A stretch of 64,000 nucleotides of DNA from assembly GCA_011800155.1 (NCBI GenBank), contig CM022371.1, forward strand, positions 124,001 to 188,000, in the 5' to 3' direction. The stretch is from Flammulina velutipes. Lineage: Eukaryota; Basidiomycota; Agaricomycetes; Agaricales; Physalacriaceae. Made by a program: the position numbers and the translations under genes. The first letter of the stretch is position 1. Every line of letters begins with the position of its first letter. The notes below the pieces were generated by a model, which did no database searches, had not been told where the DNA came from, and saw nothing but the letters and a program-made list of their open reading frames with translations. This document shows, piece by piece, positions 33,262 through 44,571 of this stretch.

Positions 33262-36200
33262 GTAAATTACGCTCAAAACACCGCTCGACATCAACATGCT
33301 ATCATATTGACACCCGATCACTTTATCGATGTTCTACTCGAGGGCGCTGAGGACCGAGTTATAGAAAAGTCGTGTCATGTCGCAAGGGAGGCTTACCGCG
33401 TGGAGATCCTGCGGCTGGTGGATAAGCAAGAGGGCTTCCACTTTGGCGCCACAACGGCCACCCTCGAGCAGTTGGAGAATTTTTGCATTGAGGATCTCTC
33501 CAAACGCATGGGTTCTATCGCTCCAAGACTATGCAACACCCTTGACCTTCTCCTGGATGCAGACCCCAGCCGCCGTCGCCAAAAATCAAAGCAAACTCCA
33601 GCACCCACAATGGATGAGGCGGAGGCGGATACAGACAAAGAACAGGCACCAGGTGATGGCGAGAGCAAGGAAGATGAAAGTGACGATGATCTAGATTGGG
33701 AGGATTGGGATCGAGAGTTTGGCGGAGGTAATGAGGATGAAGGCCTGAACATGACCAGTCGGGAGGCCGGAGATGCGATGGATGTAGACGATGCATCAGT
33801 TACATCACCAATAGAGAAGAGAAACATTGAGGAAATGCCGAAGAAAAAGAAGCGACGGAAGCAGGACCGTGCACGACGAACTGAGGCATTGATGTCCATC
33901 GTGAGCTGTTCTTCATAGTAAAGGTATTCTGCTGATTGTGTTCTAGAAACGGGTCGTCGTTTTGTCAGTTCTAGGGAATAGCACGAATGAGAAGTTCAAT
34001 TCACTTCAGGCTTACCTCGGATTTTTTCTGGAGTCGAAACAGTGCCCTGAAGTCTTTGTTGAGCTTGTGGCGCATATGGGTCTGTCAATCTCGAATGGCA
34101 GCATCCGCAATATGATCAAGTCTCTTCATACGAAGGCCAAGGCTCGGGTACGAAAGCTTCCCCCATCAAATATCACCTACGACAATTTCGACATGGACTT
34201 TCAGCGTGGTCAGCCAACTTTGGAAAATGAAAAATACCACTGGAGCGCTACTGCGGCTACGTTCGTTCCATATCGAGACATCGACTTGAATACCGACCTC
34301 AAGTTTACCAAGGAGCTACGAGCGATGAGTGAATTCAACATTGAACTCGATGCGGACGACCCCAAGATCATCCATCCCCAGTTCAGCCACATTCTTCCCC
34401 CGCCTCCCACGCCAGAGGCACAGACAGAGCACCGCACTATAAAGGATGCTTTCGTCTGGCACCTACACGCCATTCTAATAGAGCACGGCGGGCCAGGCTT
34501 TGCACATTTCCGCAAGGATCTTGGAGAACCGATCACCGTCGAGGTCATTCCGCATACACCTGGCGAACCAGACATTCAGTATCCTGCGTCCGCCATAGAT
34601 GCTGATGAAGGGACATACGAGGGGAATTGGGATGTATTACTTGACCTCTTCGAGCAGTTGGAGATACCAGAGGATCGTCATGAGGAGTTTCTCACACTCA
34701 TCCACGGTGACCTAGGAACGAAGGAGCGTCTCGATGATATGAAGAAGTTCCGCCGAATCGAGTCCACTGTAAAGAACCGCCTCGATTCCATTCTTTTCAT
34801 CCCAGGTCTATTTCATATGAAGATGGCACTGGCGCAAGCATTCTGGAGAATCCATATTTTGCCTCTGGAAGACCGTAACGAGACCTTGGGTGTCTATCAG
34901 TACCTAAACTTTCTTCGTCCAAAAGCTACTGCCGAATTCACCTCAAAGAATGGTCCCTCCTTTCGCTCCATCCATGACACCATCCATCATATCGTTTGGG
35001 CAGACATACTGGACTGCTGGCGGGTGACAGTCAAGGAGACGTATCATCTCGACTCTCTAGATTCGTTCGCCCAGTCTAAACCACAGTGGGAAGACATAGT
35101 AGCCCTATCCGAAGTCATCAGTACTAAGTTCCTGCCGGACTCAACATTTGCGTCTTTGCGCGAGGGCGCCAAGGAGAAACGAGATGCTGTATTCGAGAAC
35201 CTAATGCTTTGTCATCAGCATAGTCTGTTCTACCTCGAGTTCTCCTGTGCGATGAACAGCGGCGACGTTGGACGAATTCTAAAGCTGTTTCCTTTTCTGA
35301 TCGCTATTTTTGCAGCCACAGGCAAGCACAAGTACGCCACTCACATGACAAAGTTTCTGACAGACATGAATCATGTATTTCCGTGTCGGCTGCGCAGCCA
35401 GGCCATTTTACGCAACTGGATGAACGGAAAAGGTGCCGCCGATGTCTGGAGGGCTTTCGATTGGCTGCAGGAATTAAATAATCTCTATACAAAGGTAAGT
35501 GGCGCAATTATCTTGTGATTTTTGATGTTGATCTTACCTCAGGTTATATTTGCTGGAAGCGGACCAAATCGTACGAAACGTCTGATCCTGAAGCGTTCGT
35601 TGCTGCTACAGGTCTACTGGTCAATGCAAAGCACGATTGAAGATAACTTTTATTTAACTCACTGTACTGTCCACCACAGCAAACCCAAGATGACAAAGAC
35701 GCTCTGCCGACTAGGAGATCATATTGCTAGCCTTGACGCACATATATTTCAAGCGGGGAGAACGAGCAGCATCCAGGGTTCAACGCGACAGTGGAATATC
35801 CAAGATTCGGTCACGCAGGGATTCGGGATGCTAGCAGAGAAAGAATCATTATATTTAGGCAACGATATGCAGGATACTGAAGAAGAAGTGATTAATGTCA
35901 TTACAGGTGACGATGTGGGAGCAATTTGATGTACATATAATCTATGTGTTGGTTGAAGGCGCAGCATTCTCATCGTTATCAGCCGTGGATGATCCAGCAG
36001 TTGGTACGACTCTCGATGGATGGAGAGGACAGGCAAGCCAGTTCTCTAAGATAATAAGTCAGTCAAATGTGGGATAGGCTAAAGCAAACGACGTACTTTT
36101 ATGGCCAATCTTATTACACGCTTTACATTTTGGAGGTGCTGCTGGTTTGCGTGTGGGCACTGTCGGTGTCCTGGGAGTAAGATGCCCAGATGTACCGGGA

Positions 36201-37458
36201 ATTGTGTTTGTCCGGTTAACGAGTGGAGTCGACGTGAATGGAGAAGATGCTGGTGCTGGTTTTGGCGGCGGCTCATATGGGCAGAGAGATAAGACGAAGG
36301 AGAGGATTTCTGGTCCTTTTTCTTCTGTGAAGGCCCACTTGATATGCTTGCGTATGTCAGTCATCGTCTTGAGCTTTCCGTAATGGGCTAATCCAACAAT
36401 GCGGCTCAACAGCTCTGATGACATGAAAGTCTGTGGCGCCAGCATTGAGTGCTCTCCGACCTTTGTCACTCTCAAGTTAGCTCTCATCTTTACCAAGGCA
36501 TCTTCGAGAGCTTTCTCCTTTGCTCCAGATGTATACTCCTTCAGGTTGTAGGTCTTCGTGCGCCCAGTGCCCAATCCCACCAGATCAGTTGAGCGTGGCA
36601 TAGGCCAGTGATCAGGATGGCAGAGATCACAGCAGAACTTGAGCGTTTTTGGTGAGCACCGTCGACAGCATGGTTTGCTGATGATGGGTACTAAAAGAAT
36701 TGAGTAGAACAGAGATCTCACTGATGAATCACGTACCAATATCAATGTTCCCCAAATGGATACACTGGACCTTTCTCCGGCACATCACTGGTCGACGTTC
36801 AGCATTGAGGAAGTCGTCCATGGCTATCTCTGTCTTGATCTCATAGCCGTTTACGTCGAAGACCTTCTCCGTTGAAATCTTTGAGCCGCGTGACTTTGTG
36901 AAGACCTCTCCCTTCTTATTCCCCCGAGATTTCTTCTTGGCTGGTCCGGCGACTAATGTCTCTGCCACTGATCTCTTCCTATTGTCGTTCAACCCTCCTA
37001 CCAGAGCTGCCTCTAGCAACTTCTTTGCCTTTTCCTCTCGCTCCTTGCGTTCGAGTTCTGCTTTAGCTCGTTTCGCTGTCTCCTTCTGTGCTAAAATTAC
37101 CTTTTCGTCATCAAAATGGCTGGGCTCTGCGATTATAATGGCTGCTCTGACAAGCTCCAGATCACGGACTGCTCGTCCTGCACGCTGTGCCCACGTCTTG
37201 AGTGATGATGGAACACGATACTGTACGACTTGATAGATATCCGGAATATCAATTCCCTGAATAAAAGATGAGTTAGCTTTTATTATACGGTAAAACAAAA
37301 CATACCATTCCGACGGCATCTGTGGCGCACTCGCCATCAACATCACCGACCTTCAGTGCATGTACCTCGGCACTTCGGAAGTCATCTGTCATTCCAGAAT
37401 GAACTCATTTGACACGATGTTGGAGTTCCTTTCCAAGTCGCTTTCGGAGAACCACGGC

Positions 37459-38175
37459 TAGGCCTTTAAGGTCCGGTCCTATGGACTGCCAAATGACTGC
37501 CAACTGGACCGGACTGGACTGCAAAAAGACCGCCAAGAAAAAAAGACCGGTCGGAAAAAAGACTGGTCCCAGTTGGCAGTCCTGAAGTTGGATGAGAATA
37601 TTTAGAACTGCCAAAAGACCGGTGCGACCAGTCATGGACCGGTCCATAGTCAAACGGACTATCAAAGGGTGTTCAGACATATTTTAGCTAGTTTAGAGTA
37701 CAAAAACATATATTTTAGCTCATATATCAAGTTGAATTGAATAATTACAATGTTTACCCTCTTAAATGAACACTTGAATACATAATTATGAGTTGAAATT
37801 TTAACGATGACATAGTATATTGCATAAAGTTACTATATATAATAAGACACTGTGGTCTAGTGGTTAGAACACCTCAATTTCACCTGTAATAGGTGAGGTC
37901 TTGAGTTCAATCCTTACTAGATGCACATTTTTGTGCACGCGACTCGACCTTGGGATGCGCTGTACAACAGTTGGACCAGTTGGACTGCAGTCCGGACTGG
38001 CCCCCGGTTCAACTGGTCGGACTGGAAAGACCGGACTGCAGTCGCGACGGTCTAATTAAAAGACCGGTCCCGGTTGATGGTCCTTCCAAAAAGAAGAAAA
38101 CGAAGGACTGCCCCAGTTGGCGGTCCTTGAAAAAAAATGAAAAAGACCGGACCGAGACCGGACCTTAAAGGCCTA
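37459..38175 (+). mobile_element. 717-bp hAT-like TIR element with tRNA-like core, copy 1
   Basis: Ends TAGGCCTTTAAGGTCCGGTC and GACCGGACCTTAAAGGCCTA are perfect inverted repeats. Subterminal zones consist of repeated GGTCCGG, GACCGG and GGCAGTCC motifs. It is almost identical, in inverted orientation, to 55167-55883 and related to 62630-63356. No 8-bp duplication flanks this copy (ACCACGGC against GTCTCCGA), consistent with loss of adjacent helicase sequence. Confidence 0.85.
37846..37923 (+). ncRNA. tRNA-like (Glu-type) sequence inside TIR element copy 1
   Basis: TGGTCTAGTGGTTAGAAC matches the box A/D-arm of eukaryotic tRNA-Glu/Asp types. GAGTTCAATCC fits box B/T-loop. CCTCA and TGAGG form a five-pair anticodon-like stem, but the loop is too long for a normal tRNA. 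A T5 run follows at about 37927, suitable as a Pol III terminator. Confidence 0.55.
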
Positions 38176-38503
38176 GTCTCCGAGCTGCTTCAGTGGGGTG
38201 ACTAGAAGAACGACACTGTTCTCGACATAAAGTAGGACAATCCAGAAGGTTAGTGTCTTCCCTGCGCCAGTACCAGCAATAGTGAAGACATCCTTCCCCT
38301 CAAGAATGGTGCGGGCAACGTGGACCTACCAGAGACACAGCCTTATACTGAATGCCTTTTCGACGTCGGCCTGAACTTCTTCGTCCGCATTTGGCATAGT
38401 ATGATGCTGGCGAGCCATGAGGCCTCGAACTTGTCTGATGAAAAAAATGCCATTCGGAACCAGACGACGCAGCCAAACAAATACATCACGCAAGTTATGC
38501 CAG

Positions 38504-38622
38504 TCTCTCAAACAAGTTTGAGAAGAAGAATAAGGTTTAGTGTATCATGTAACATTCACGTGCTACAGTCTGGGCCTTCACGCGCCACATTCAATCTTCT
38601 TCTTCCAAACTTGTTTGAGAGA
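38504..38622. mobile_element. 119-bp miniature TIR element
   Basis: TCTCTCAAACAAGTTTG at the left is the exact inverse of CAAACTTGTTTGAGAGA at the right, flanked on both sides by CAG (a possible 3-bp duplication). Confidence 0.55.
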
Positions 38623-38639
38623 CAGGGAAGGAGTCTGGG

Positions 38640-39587
38640 GGAGGCCTCGGTAGTACGCAACCCAAGAGGTAACCGATCAGGAAATCGGGCACACAGATCT
38701 GCCTCGTGTGAGGTGCTACTAAAATATTATTTCACATGCCCAACTGATCGTGGAATCGAACCTTATCGGCTTCGGGAGGGTGAGCAAATAGATGACTGTC
38801 ATCAATAGAAGTGCGCGCGTCTTTGAAGAAAGGGTAGAAGCGAGGATTGGAAGCAATGATACATTGCTGAATCGTCAGCCTCCGTTAAAATCCGCCCTCG
38901 CGCTGAACCACGTTCAGTCCAGAGCTTCTCAGAAGACTCTTGCAACCGTCTTCACGCGATGACCTGGCGATTGGTGAAGGCTCGCCGACTATGAACGATA
39001 TCTGGTGCTACATGACAGATAACGCGGGAACATCGCTCTCAATCCCGCTCCTCCCATCAAAGGGACCTTAGTACTCGACACATCTCCTCCTCCAACAGAT
39101 TGACCTCCTCCGACCAGCGTGTCTTGCGAGCCAGCACCCTTGACCACTCAATCCGGACACCTAAACATAAGTCAGCTCAATGTAGGTGAAAGACAGCCAA
39201 TAAGTCCTACATTCATGGGCATACTCAGGATCAGACTCCTCTGAACCGCCGTCAGCAGTCCAAATCCATGACATCTTCTGGCGGGTTTCGCCTGGGTTTT
39301 GGTTTTGTCCATCACATATGATAGGCAGAGGGAAGGGTCAGAATCCTCTTGGAGAAGTTTCAGCATGATATTATCGTCTTCCATGTTGTGGATAATGAAC
39401 AGAAAGCAAGCTGGACGTTGAATGCTCACACGACTCGGGGCACGGCTTGATGATGACATCATGTTCTTGGTTTGGAATATTTTGGAACCTCTTCGTTTAT
39501 GGGGGAGGCTCGTACCAAAATTTTGGAAGCACAGCCTTTGATTGATGGAAATCTGGAATTTGGAACACTTCCAGTCTTATGGGAAGT
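38640..39587. other. no gene recognised
   Basis: A minus-strand box B-like motif GGTTCGATTCC (38752-38762) may be part of a short interspersed element. A minus frame 39172-39462 shows no known domain. Confidence 0.35.
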
Positions 39588-40366
39588 CATCCAGTCATTC
39601 AATATCCTGAAAGTTGATTAACCATTAACCGTGACCAGTCAATAAGTGTAACCAGTCACTCGAGACTCAGTTATAACTGGCTATAACTAGTTAAAACTCA
39701 ATGCAGTTATAACCAGTAAATATGCTATCAACCCTATAATTTAGAGGTAAACCAAGGTTAATAAATCTATTGATTTATCTTTTTTATATTCAGATCTATG
39801 TTTTCTGGTCATTCTCTTCATAATACTAGTATACTGTATTCATCTGTAGGAGTGAAACGTAACACGTAACATGGAGGCAGATGAGTTTCCATTTGGAGCG
39901 TTACAACAATGTAACATTGGGCTAGTTTCCAATAATTAAGTGTTACAAAAGGTCACAAAAAGCAAAATACCCATTGTTTTGCCTCACAGTTTCCATTGTA
40001 ACACTCATTTTAGGTTTAGTTTCCTTTCCAAAAATTATTTGCAGCTATGTGGTTACCTGGGGTAGTTTCACTCCTACAGATGAATACAGTATCAGACTTT
40101 ATCAATCATATATATACTATATATGTAAGAAACCTTTGTGTTATAGCTTTTTTTCTCTTTATATATTGAGAGTATCAAGAGTATTGGTTATAACCATTTA
40201 AGACCAGTTATTGACAGTCGCATTAAATTTCTTCAAATACTTTAACCATTAACCTTAACCAGTCATTCACAGTAACCAGTCACTCAGGGTCCGGTTAATG
40301 TTTCCAGTCAGGTCAGGTTAAGTCGCTCTAAAATGACCAGTTAAGTGACTTAACCTTTAAACCCTA
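39588..40366 (-). mobile_element. hAT-like TIR element, family B, truncated, with nested insertion
   Basis: Reverse-oriented relative of 53381-53982. Its right end TTAACCTTTAAACCCTA is intact, while the left end is cut at CATTCAATAT. It is rich in AACCAGTCA and TAACTGG repeats. A second element (39834-40089) is inserted in it. Confidence 0.7.
39834..40089. mobile_element. 256-bp Tc1/mariner-like MITE with perfect TIRs
   Basis: Perfect 25-bp inverted repeats beginning CTGTATTCATCTGTAGGAGT, flanked by TA on each side. The corresponding site of the relative at 53381-53982 lacks it, giving an empty-site comparison. No transposase is encoded. Confidence 0.75.
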
Positions 40367-40764
40367 TACAGTCTCGTACAATTCTGAACTGTTGTAGTAT
40401 CTGGTTCCACCACCAAATACTGTAGTTAATGTTGTGCATCATTCAAGATGACACTTAGACGAGGAGTGGATACTTGAGATGTCGAGATACATCAAAGTTG
40501 AAAGTGAGAATAGTACAGATATTATTGTTGCAACATGACTGGATAGAGATAAGGGAATCATCAGACTTGGGGTAAAATTTTCTTCAAGTATTATTGACAA
40601 ACAGCATTCACTATATATGTCTAATAAGCGTGAGAATTTTAAGCACATTTAATTACCGTAAGGAGGAACTAAAAAGCTTCAAAGGAGGAGAACTGGAAAG
40701 AAAGCCGACATACTGTGCCACATAGTATGTAACATGTCACGAAGTCTAGACCACTGATGTTTGT
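40367..40764. other. no gene recognised
   Basis: AT-rich sequence between the family B element and the viroplasmin-like gene. No supported frame. Confidence 0.4.
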
Positions 40765-41996
40765 GTGCACGCCTCTTTCCCTAATGTGGTATCTGACATT
40801 TTGAAGTGGTCCGGTCAGATTCGGACATACTGGGTTGGTCCTTCCCCTCTCTTTCCGCCAGGCCATATCTCGCAAAACATCTTGGCCGCTTGTGATTGGG
40901 ACATGATGTTTGTTTATCTGCTGGTGGGATGGAAAGAAAGTGCAGCAGATAGTATGCAGCACGAATCCTATCCTTGGACTGTCGGCTGTACATACGATGT
41001 TGTACCACCAATTGATATTGGGCCCATTCACATCTCCACCTCCATCTTCGAGAGCAACAAGAAACCAAGCTTCTATGTTGTTATTTGTGGCCGTGAAGTC
41101 GGTGTCATTCTCGATAGGCATGCATGTTTATTTTACCTTTCCTCTCTCTTATAGTGTTTATCAGTGCAGCTGCGAATACCCTCACAAATGGCATCACCGA
41201 TGGCCCCAAGTTTAAAACGAAAAGCCAGATTCATGCCGTCCAAGAGTTTAATCGTCTGAACGCTCTGGGTGCCGTTAAGATTTGCCTTGTTAGACAATGT
41301 CGTCCGTATGTCCATCTTTTTTTCTTATCTGGTCACTAGCTCACTGCACTCCTACTGGCAGTCAAGTCGTCATCACAGCCAATTGGTGTGTCATTGTTGG
41401 AACATTGACCTTGTTCGCTCAGCATCATCATCTCATACTTCTATAATGCCTCCACCGCCACCTCGGAAAGGTTCCTCTATGTCTGCTGCAACCTGAGGTA
41501 ACTTCATGCTCGTTTCACAAAGGTGTGTAATACAGTTGTTCTCTATATCCTTACTAAAGAGCCAACTTTCATAGACACTCATTTACAGTATCAGATCAAG
41601 CAAGTGATCCTTTGCATCTATCTAGAGAGTAACTTGAGCTGTGACACAAACAAGACTACCTCTTCAGGTCCATAAAGATGGTATGTGCGCACGAATTACA
41701 GTGTAGATATCAGCGACGAAGGTGTCGGGTCATCGAAAGGTAAACATACATACAATATGATAGTAACATAGCATCAATTAAAACATTCTATATAGCCGAA
41801 GATCCTGTCTACATTGTAGCGGAAAATATTGCATATGCGCTCTATATCATTATCGATGAAGATGGTCCAAATAGCCAAGACATACGTCAGTTGGCTGACA
41901 TGTGCACCAACTTGGGAACTCGGCTTCGTTTCCTGGAGTTGCAAAGCAGCCTGAGTAGTTTGATGGAAGCGGATCCTGAAAACAGCAGCTTATAGC
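40765..41996 (+). pseudogene. protein with RNase H1 N-terminal (viroplasmin-like) domain, probably decayed
   Basis: Plus-strand frame 40765-41154 leads into FYVVICGREVGVILDR. After a frame change it continues with TLTNGITDGPKFKTKSQIHA and VQEFNRLNALGAVKICL. Together these match the small Cauli_VI/RNase H1 hybrid-binding fold (Y-V-V-x-x-G-R-x-x-G-V ... G-x-x-F-K-x-F ... A), which binds RNA-DNA hybrids and is common in Agaricomycete repeat-rich proteins. Later pieces (PPPPPRKGSSMSAAT, QLADMCTNLGTRLRFLELQS near 41895-41950) may be its remaining exons. The break at about 41116 has no intron of normal length, so decay is likely. Confidence 0.5.
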
Positions 41997-42159
41997 TTAT
42001 ATGTTTAAAGATGACTTGAGTTATCTTAGCAAACTCGGGTCAACTTGACTGCCTTAAGTTCAGGAGTCTAAGTCTTCACAACTTCAGTTAACATAAAGTA
42101 AATAGCCCTTTCTAGATATAGAATAGATCTGAGTGAGCAGCAACACTAAGCACGTAGCT

Positions 42160-42325
42160 TTAGTAGGTGTGAATGAACGAGAGAAAAGAGCGACAATGAG
42201 GAAGTAACAAGAGCAGTAGTAACAGACAGCGATGGTAAGAAGAGCGAAAAATAAAGTGGCTATAGCACCCAATACAGGTAAGTAAATGATGCTCAAGAGC
42301 AAAGCTCTGTTGCATAAGACACACG
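42160..42325 (+). repeat. repeat family R fragment
   Basis: Contains the shared segment GGCTATAGCACCCAATACAG, GTAAGTAAATGATGCTCAAG and AGCTCTGTTGCAT, also seen at 43640-43700 and, reversed, at 48030-48130 and 50190-50280. Confidence 0.65.
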
Positions 42326-43499
42326 ACCCCCGGAACCCCGGAACCCACTCGCAACATTTGCGCTACCAATGTGGCTGTGTCGTCCCCACCCACTGACACT
42401 ACCATCCATGTCACCGACTCCACCAATGTCATTGCCCAGATCAGTACAGTGGCTAACCTTCTTCGTGGACCTGTAGGGAGAGAATAAGAAGCAGGCAGTC
42501 CCGTGTTTGAGAGATGTTGCTGGGTTGGATTTTGAATGTGCTCCCCTACTGCAACGTTAGGCGGAGCCATACAAAATTTTGCTATATGTTCACCCAATCC
42601 ATTCTCTGTATTATCACTCCATCCCTGTGAGTGTGTTCATCCCTTTGAGCTTCGAATGTCAGCAGTCACCTGCAACCGACAGACACCCTCAATCAGGTGA
42701 GATCAGAGATTTGATGTTGTATGTAAACAGCAGGAGCAATGTGGTAAGTATTGAACACTAAAAGAAAATGTAAGGGCGTATGGCAGCATTTTGACGTGAT
42801 TGTTATGGAAACCTCTCTCTTTCATTCTCATTCATGATCCTCCAGGCCACCAAAGCCATGGGTGGCAGGTGGAAGGCAAGCAACATTGGAGATGTACCTG
42901 CAGAACACTTTTGTGCGACAGTATTGATCATTAACTTGGCTAAACCACACCTCTTCCCCTACCATGGATCGCAAAACTGGATGATCTATGTCTTCCTTGT
43001 CTGACTGGTCTTAACTGGTTATAACCAATACTCTTGATACTCTCAATATAGTTAAGCAGTTAGATAGCAGTTAATTTAGTTAGACTAACCTAACTTTTAA
43101 ACTTTTAAACCCTAGATAGGACATGATAGCAGTACACAATTCAAAGCTTCTATATAACTCGGGATTGAGGAACAAGTTGGATAAGATAAATCACAAAGTG
43201 TGAAGGTTGTCAAGTTATGTCACTTTAAAATGACCAGTTAAGTGATTTAACCTTTAAACCCTATACAGTAAAGAACCTGGACTCGAAAGAACAAGTTGGT
43301 GCCCACAAATATACATCAGAGCTGTCATTTAGTACCTGACTTTCCAGTTGGTCAGCAAATCATGGTACGTCATGTCAGAGCTTTCCCTTTTCCTCTGGCT
43401 CACTTTCTATGAATGGAATTTACAGTCAATAATACTCCTACAACTGCTGAGTCAGTGAGTCCCTCCGTCTTCCTCTGCTTAAGGTCACAAGAGCTAGGT
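42326..43499. repeat. repeat-derived stretch with family B and A end fragments
   Basis: A Thr/Pro-rich frame on the plus strand (about 42320-42490) is not assignable. At 43000-43115 a chimera of internal family B sequence (TCTTAACTGGTTATAACC) and a family A end (AACTTTTAAACCCTA) occurs. At 43215-43263 a family B end (AACCTTTAAACCCTA) lies alone. No gene. Confidence 0.5.
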
Positions 43500-44560
43500 G
43501 TAGGCCAAAACCGGGGCCGAAGCCCCCCATAGAATTGCGGATCGAGAACGGCTATACAAACAGTTGAGATAACTAACAGATAAATAGAAAGGTCATTGTA
43601 TAAATAAGAAGAGGGAAGAGGAGGGTGGGAGAGCGAAAAACAGAGTGGCTATAGCACCCAATACAGGTAAGTGCTCAAGAGTGAAGCTCTGTTGCATACC
43701 TATAGCACCCAATACAGACACAAGAAAAGCAAAGCTTTTCAAAGGCAAGAGAAGCGAACTATGTGGACACAGTGATAAGTGTCAGTTTGCGAGGCAAACT
43801 GGTAGACATACCAGTCAACAGTGAATAGATTATAGGACACTAGAGCGAAGCTCTGTGGACAACAAAGGCAAGTTCACTGCAAACTGGGGCTGTCAGATCG
43901 AGCTAGGATCCAACAAGCAGACTGTGTACTCACCTCAATGCACAAGTGCGGAGCACAAAGGGCAGAAAGGGTGAGCACACAGCAGACCATTGACTACATG
44001 CCTTGGAGCGTCCCCTGGCTGCCACTGCGGACGCAACTGCGCCATGTGCAAGCCAAGGGCCAAGTGCATCTATCAAGATCTAGAATGGGGCCTAGGAGCA
44101 AAAGTGGAGCAAAGGCACAATCTCGACTCGGGATTGCGTGCTGCGCAGTCGCTCTAGGCGCGCCAAGATGCGGATATGTATCCGGCTTATGAATGTGCAA
44201 TGACCGAACGGATAGCTGTAGATCCGGGGCCAGGAACAGGCCGAGAAACCCGAGTGCTCAACTCCGTGAGAGCAGACTTTGCGTTCTAGCGAATGCAGAA
44301 GTGGTCGCAGCGACTAGGGAAAAGTGGTGTCGAGTAGCGCATTAAATGACCGTTCGAATGGTATATAGCACGATAGGGTCGCCAGCGAGCAAAGTAGTGA
44401 AAATAGCGAAAACATCGAAAGTGCTCAACTTTTTGAGAGCAGACTTTGCTTGTTTGCAAGATAGCGAGTGAAGCTATGACCGTGGGCCAAGTGGTATATG
44501 GTAGGGGGCATAGTGAAGGAGGTAGGAGTGCGGTTACGGAACCGTGAGTCGAGGCAGAGA
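43500..44560 (+). repeat. repeat family R, longest copy
   Basis: The most complete member. It begins GTCACAAGAGCTAGGTGTAG, has a TATA-like TGTATAAATAAG at about 43597, then the shared AGCTCTGTTGCAT block, a block with GGTGAGCACACAGCAGACCA, a block with CGTCCCCTGGCTGCCACTGC, and a block with GGATAGCTGTAGATCCGGGG. Parts recur at 45098-45155 (reverse), 46070-46125, 46283-46320, 48722-49035 (reverse), 49604-49815 and 51376-51893. A frame in it (CAMCKPRAKC) hints at a Cys-rich protein. No transposase or polymerase was recognised, and the class is unknown. Confidence 0.65.
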
Positions 44561-44571
44561 CCTTTGAAAAG

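Larger units (their letters stand above)
32439..35929 (+). pseudogene. DUF6589 protein gene interrupted by a TIR element
   Basis: The first part (32439-32546) reads MLPWLNSVLDILDQNSVSCL and VRFLVRHDHY. After the 715-bp element at 32547-33261 the frame resumes with YAQNTARHQHAIILTPDHFI. The rest has two introns (33901-33946 and 35495-35542). It includes EGFHFGATTATLEQLENFCI, an acidic region, a basic stretch KKKKRRKQDRARRTEALMSI (nuclear signal-like), then the DUF6589 (PF20231) core: KRVVVLSVLGNSTNEKFNSL, LVAHMGLSISNGSIRNMIKS, NITYDNFDMDFQRGQP and FIPGLFHMKMALAQAFWRIH. It ends at 35929. Apart from the insertion no stop breaks the core. DUF6589 proteins are Agaricomycete-specific, often multicopy, and of unknown function. 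The gene converges with the RecQ-like gene. Confidence 0.8.
36059..38511 (-). pseudogene. RecQ-like DNA helicase, broken by deletion, stops and insertion
   Basis: N-terminal part: EVQADVEKAFSIRLCLW, an in-frame TAG (38326-38328), then VHVARTILEGKDVFTIAGTG with AGTGAGKTLTFW (motif I, Walker A) and VTPLKQLGD. The TIR element 37459-38175 follows directly. After it comes RKRLGKELQHRVK, a TGA at 37405-37407, VHSGMTDDFR, then ATDAVGM joined to GIDIPDIYQVVQY (motif V) and AQRAGRAVRD (motif VI). The whole motif II-III (DEAD/DEAH) region is missing. A Cys-rich block (CCRRCSPKTLKFCCDLCHPD) and a zinc-knuckle-like CKACNKIGH near the C-terminus complete it. RecQ helicases unwind DNA in repair; multicopy forms occur in Agaricomycetes. 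This copy cannot be active. Confidence 0.8.

Noticed and set aside
33393..33899. 168-codon minus-strand frame rich in serine
   Set aside because: Antisense of the acidic/basic region of the DUF6589 gene; low complexity explains the open frame.
37846..37923. A functional nuclear tRNA-Glu gene
   Set aside because: Box A and box B look right, but the anticodon loop is too long, the T-stem is imperfect and no acceptor stem pairs. Treated as tRNA-like sequence within a mobile element.
37950..38168. 72-codon frame conserved in copies 1 and 2 of the TIR element
   Set aside because: Spans the inverted-repeat subterminal array and is conserved only because the copies are nearly identical at DNA level; it is disrupted or altered in copy 3.
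38752..38762. GGTTCGATTCC box B as evidence of a SINE
   Set aside because: No convincing box A at the right distance and no repeat copy in the window; kept only as a remark.
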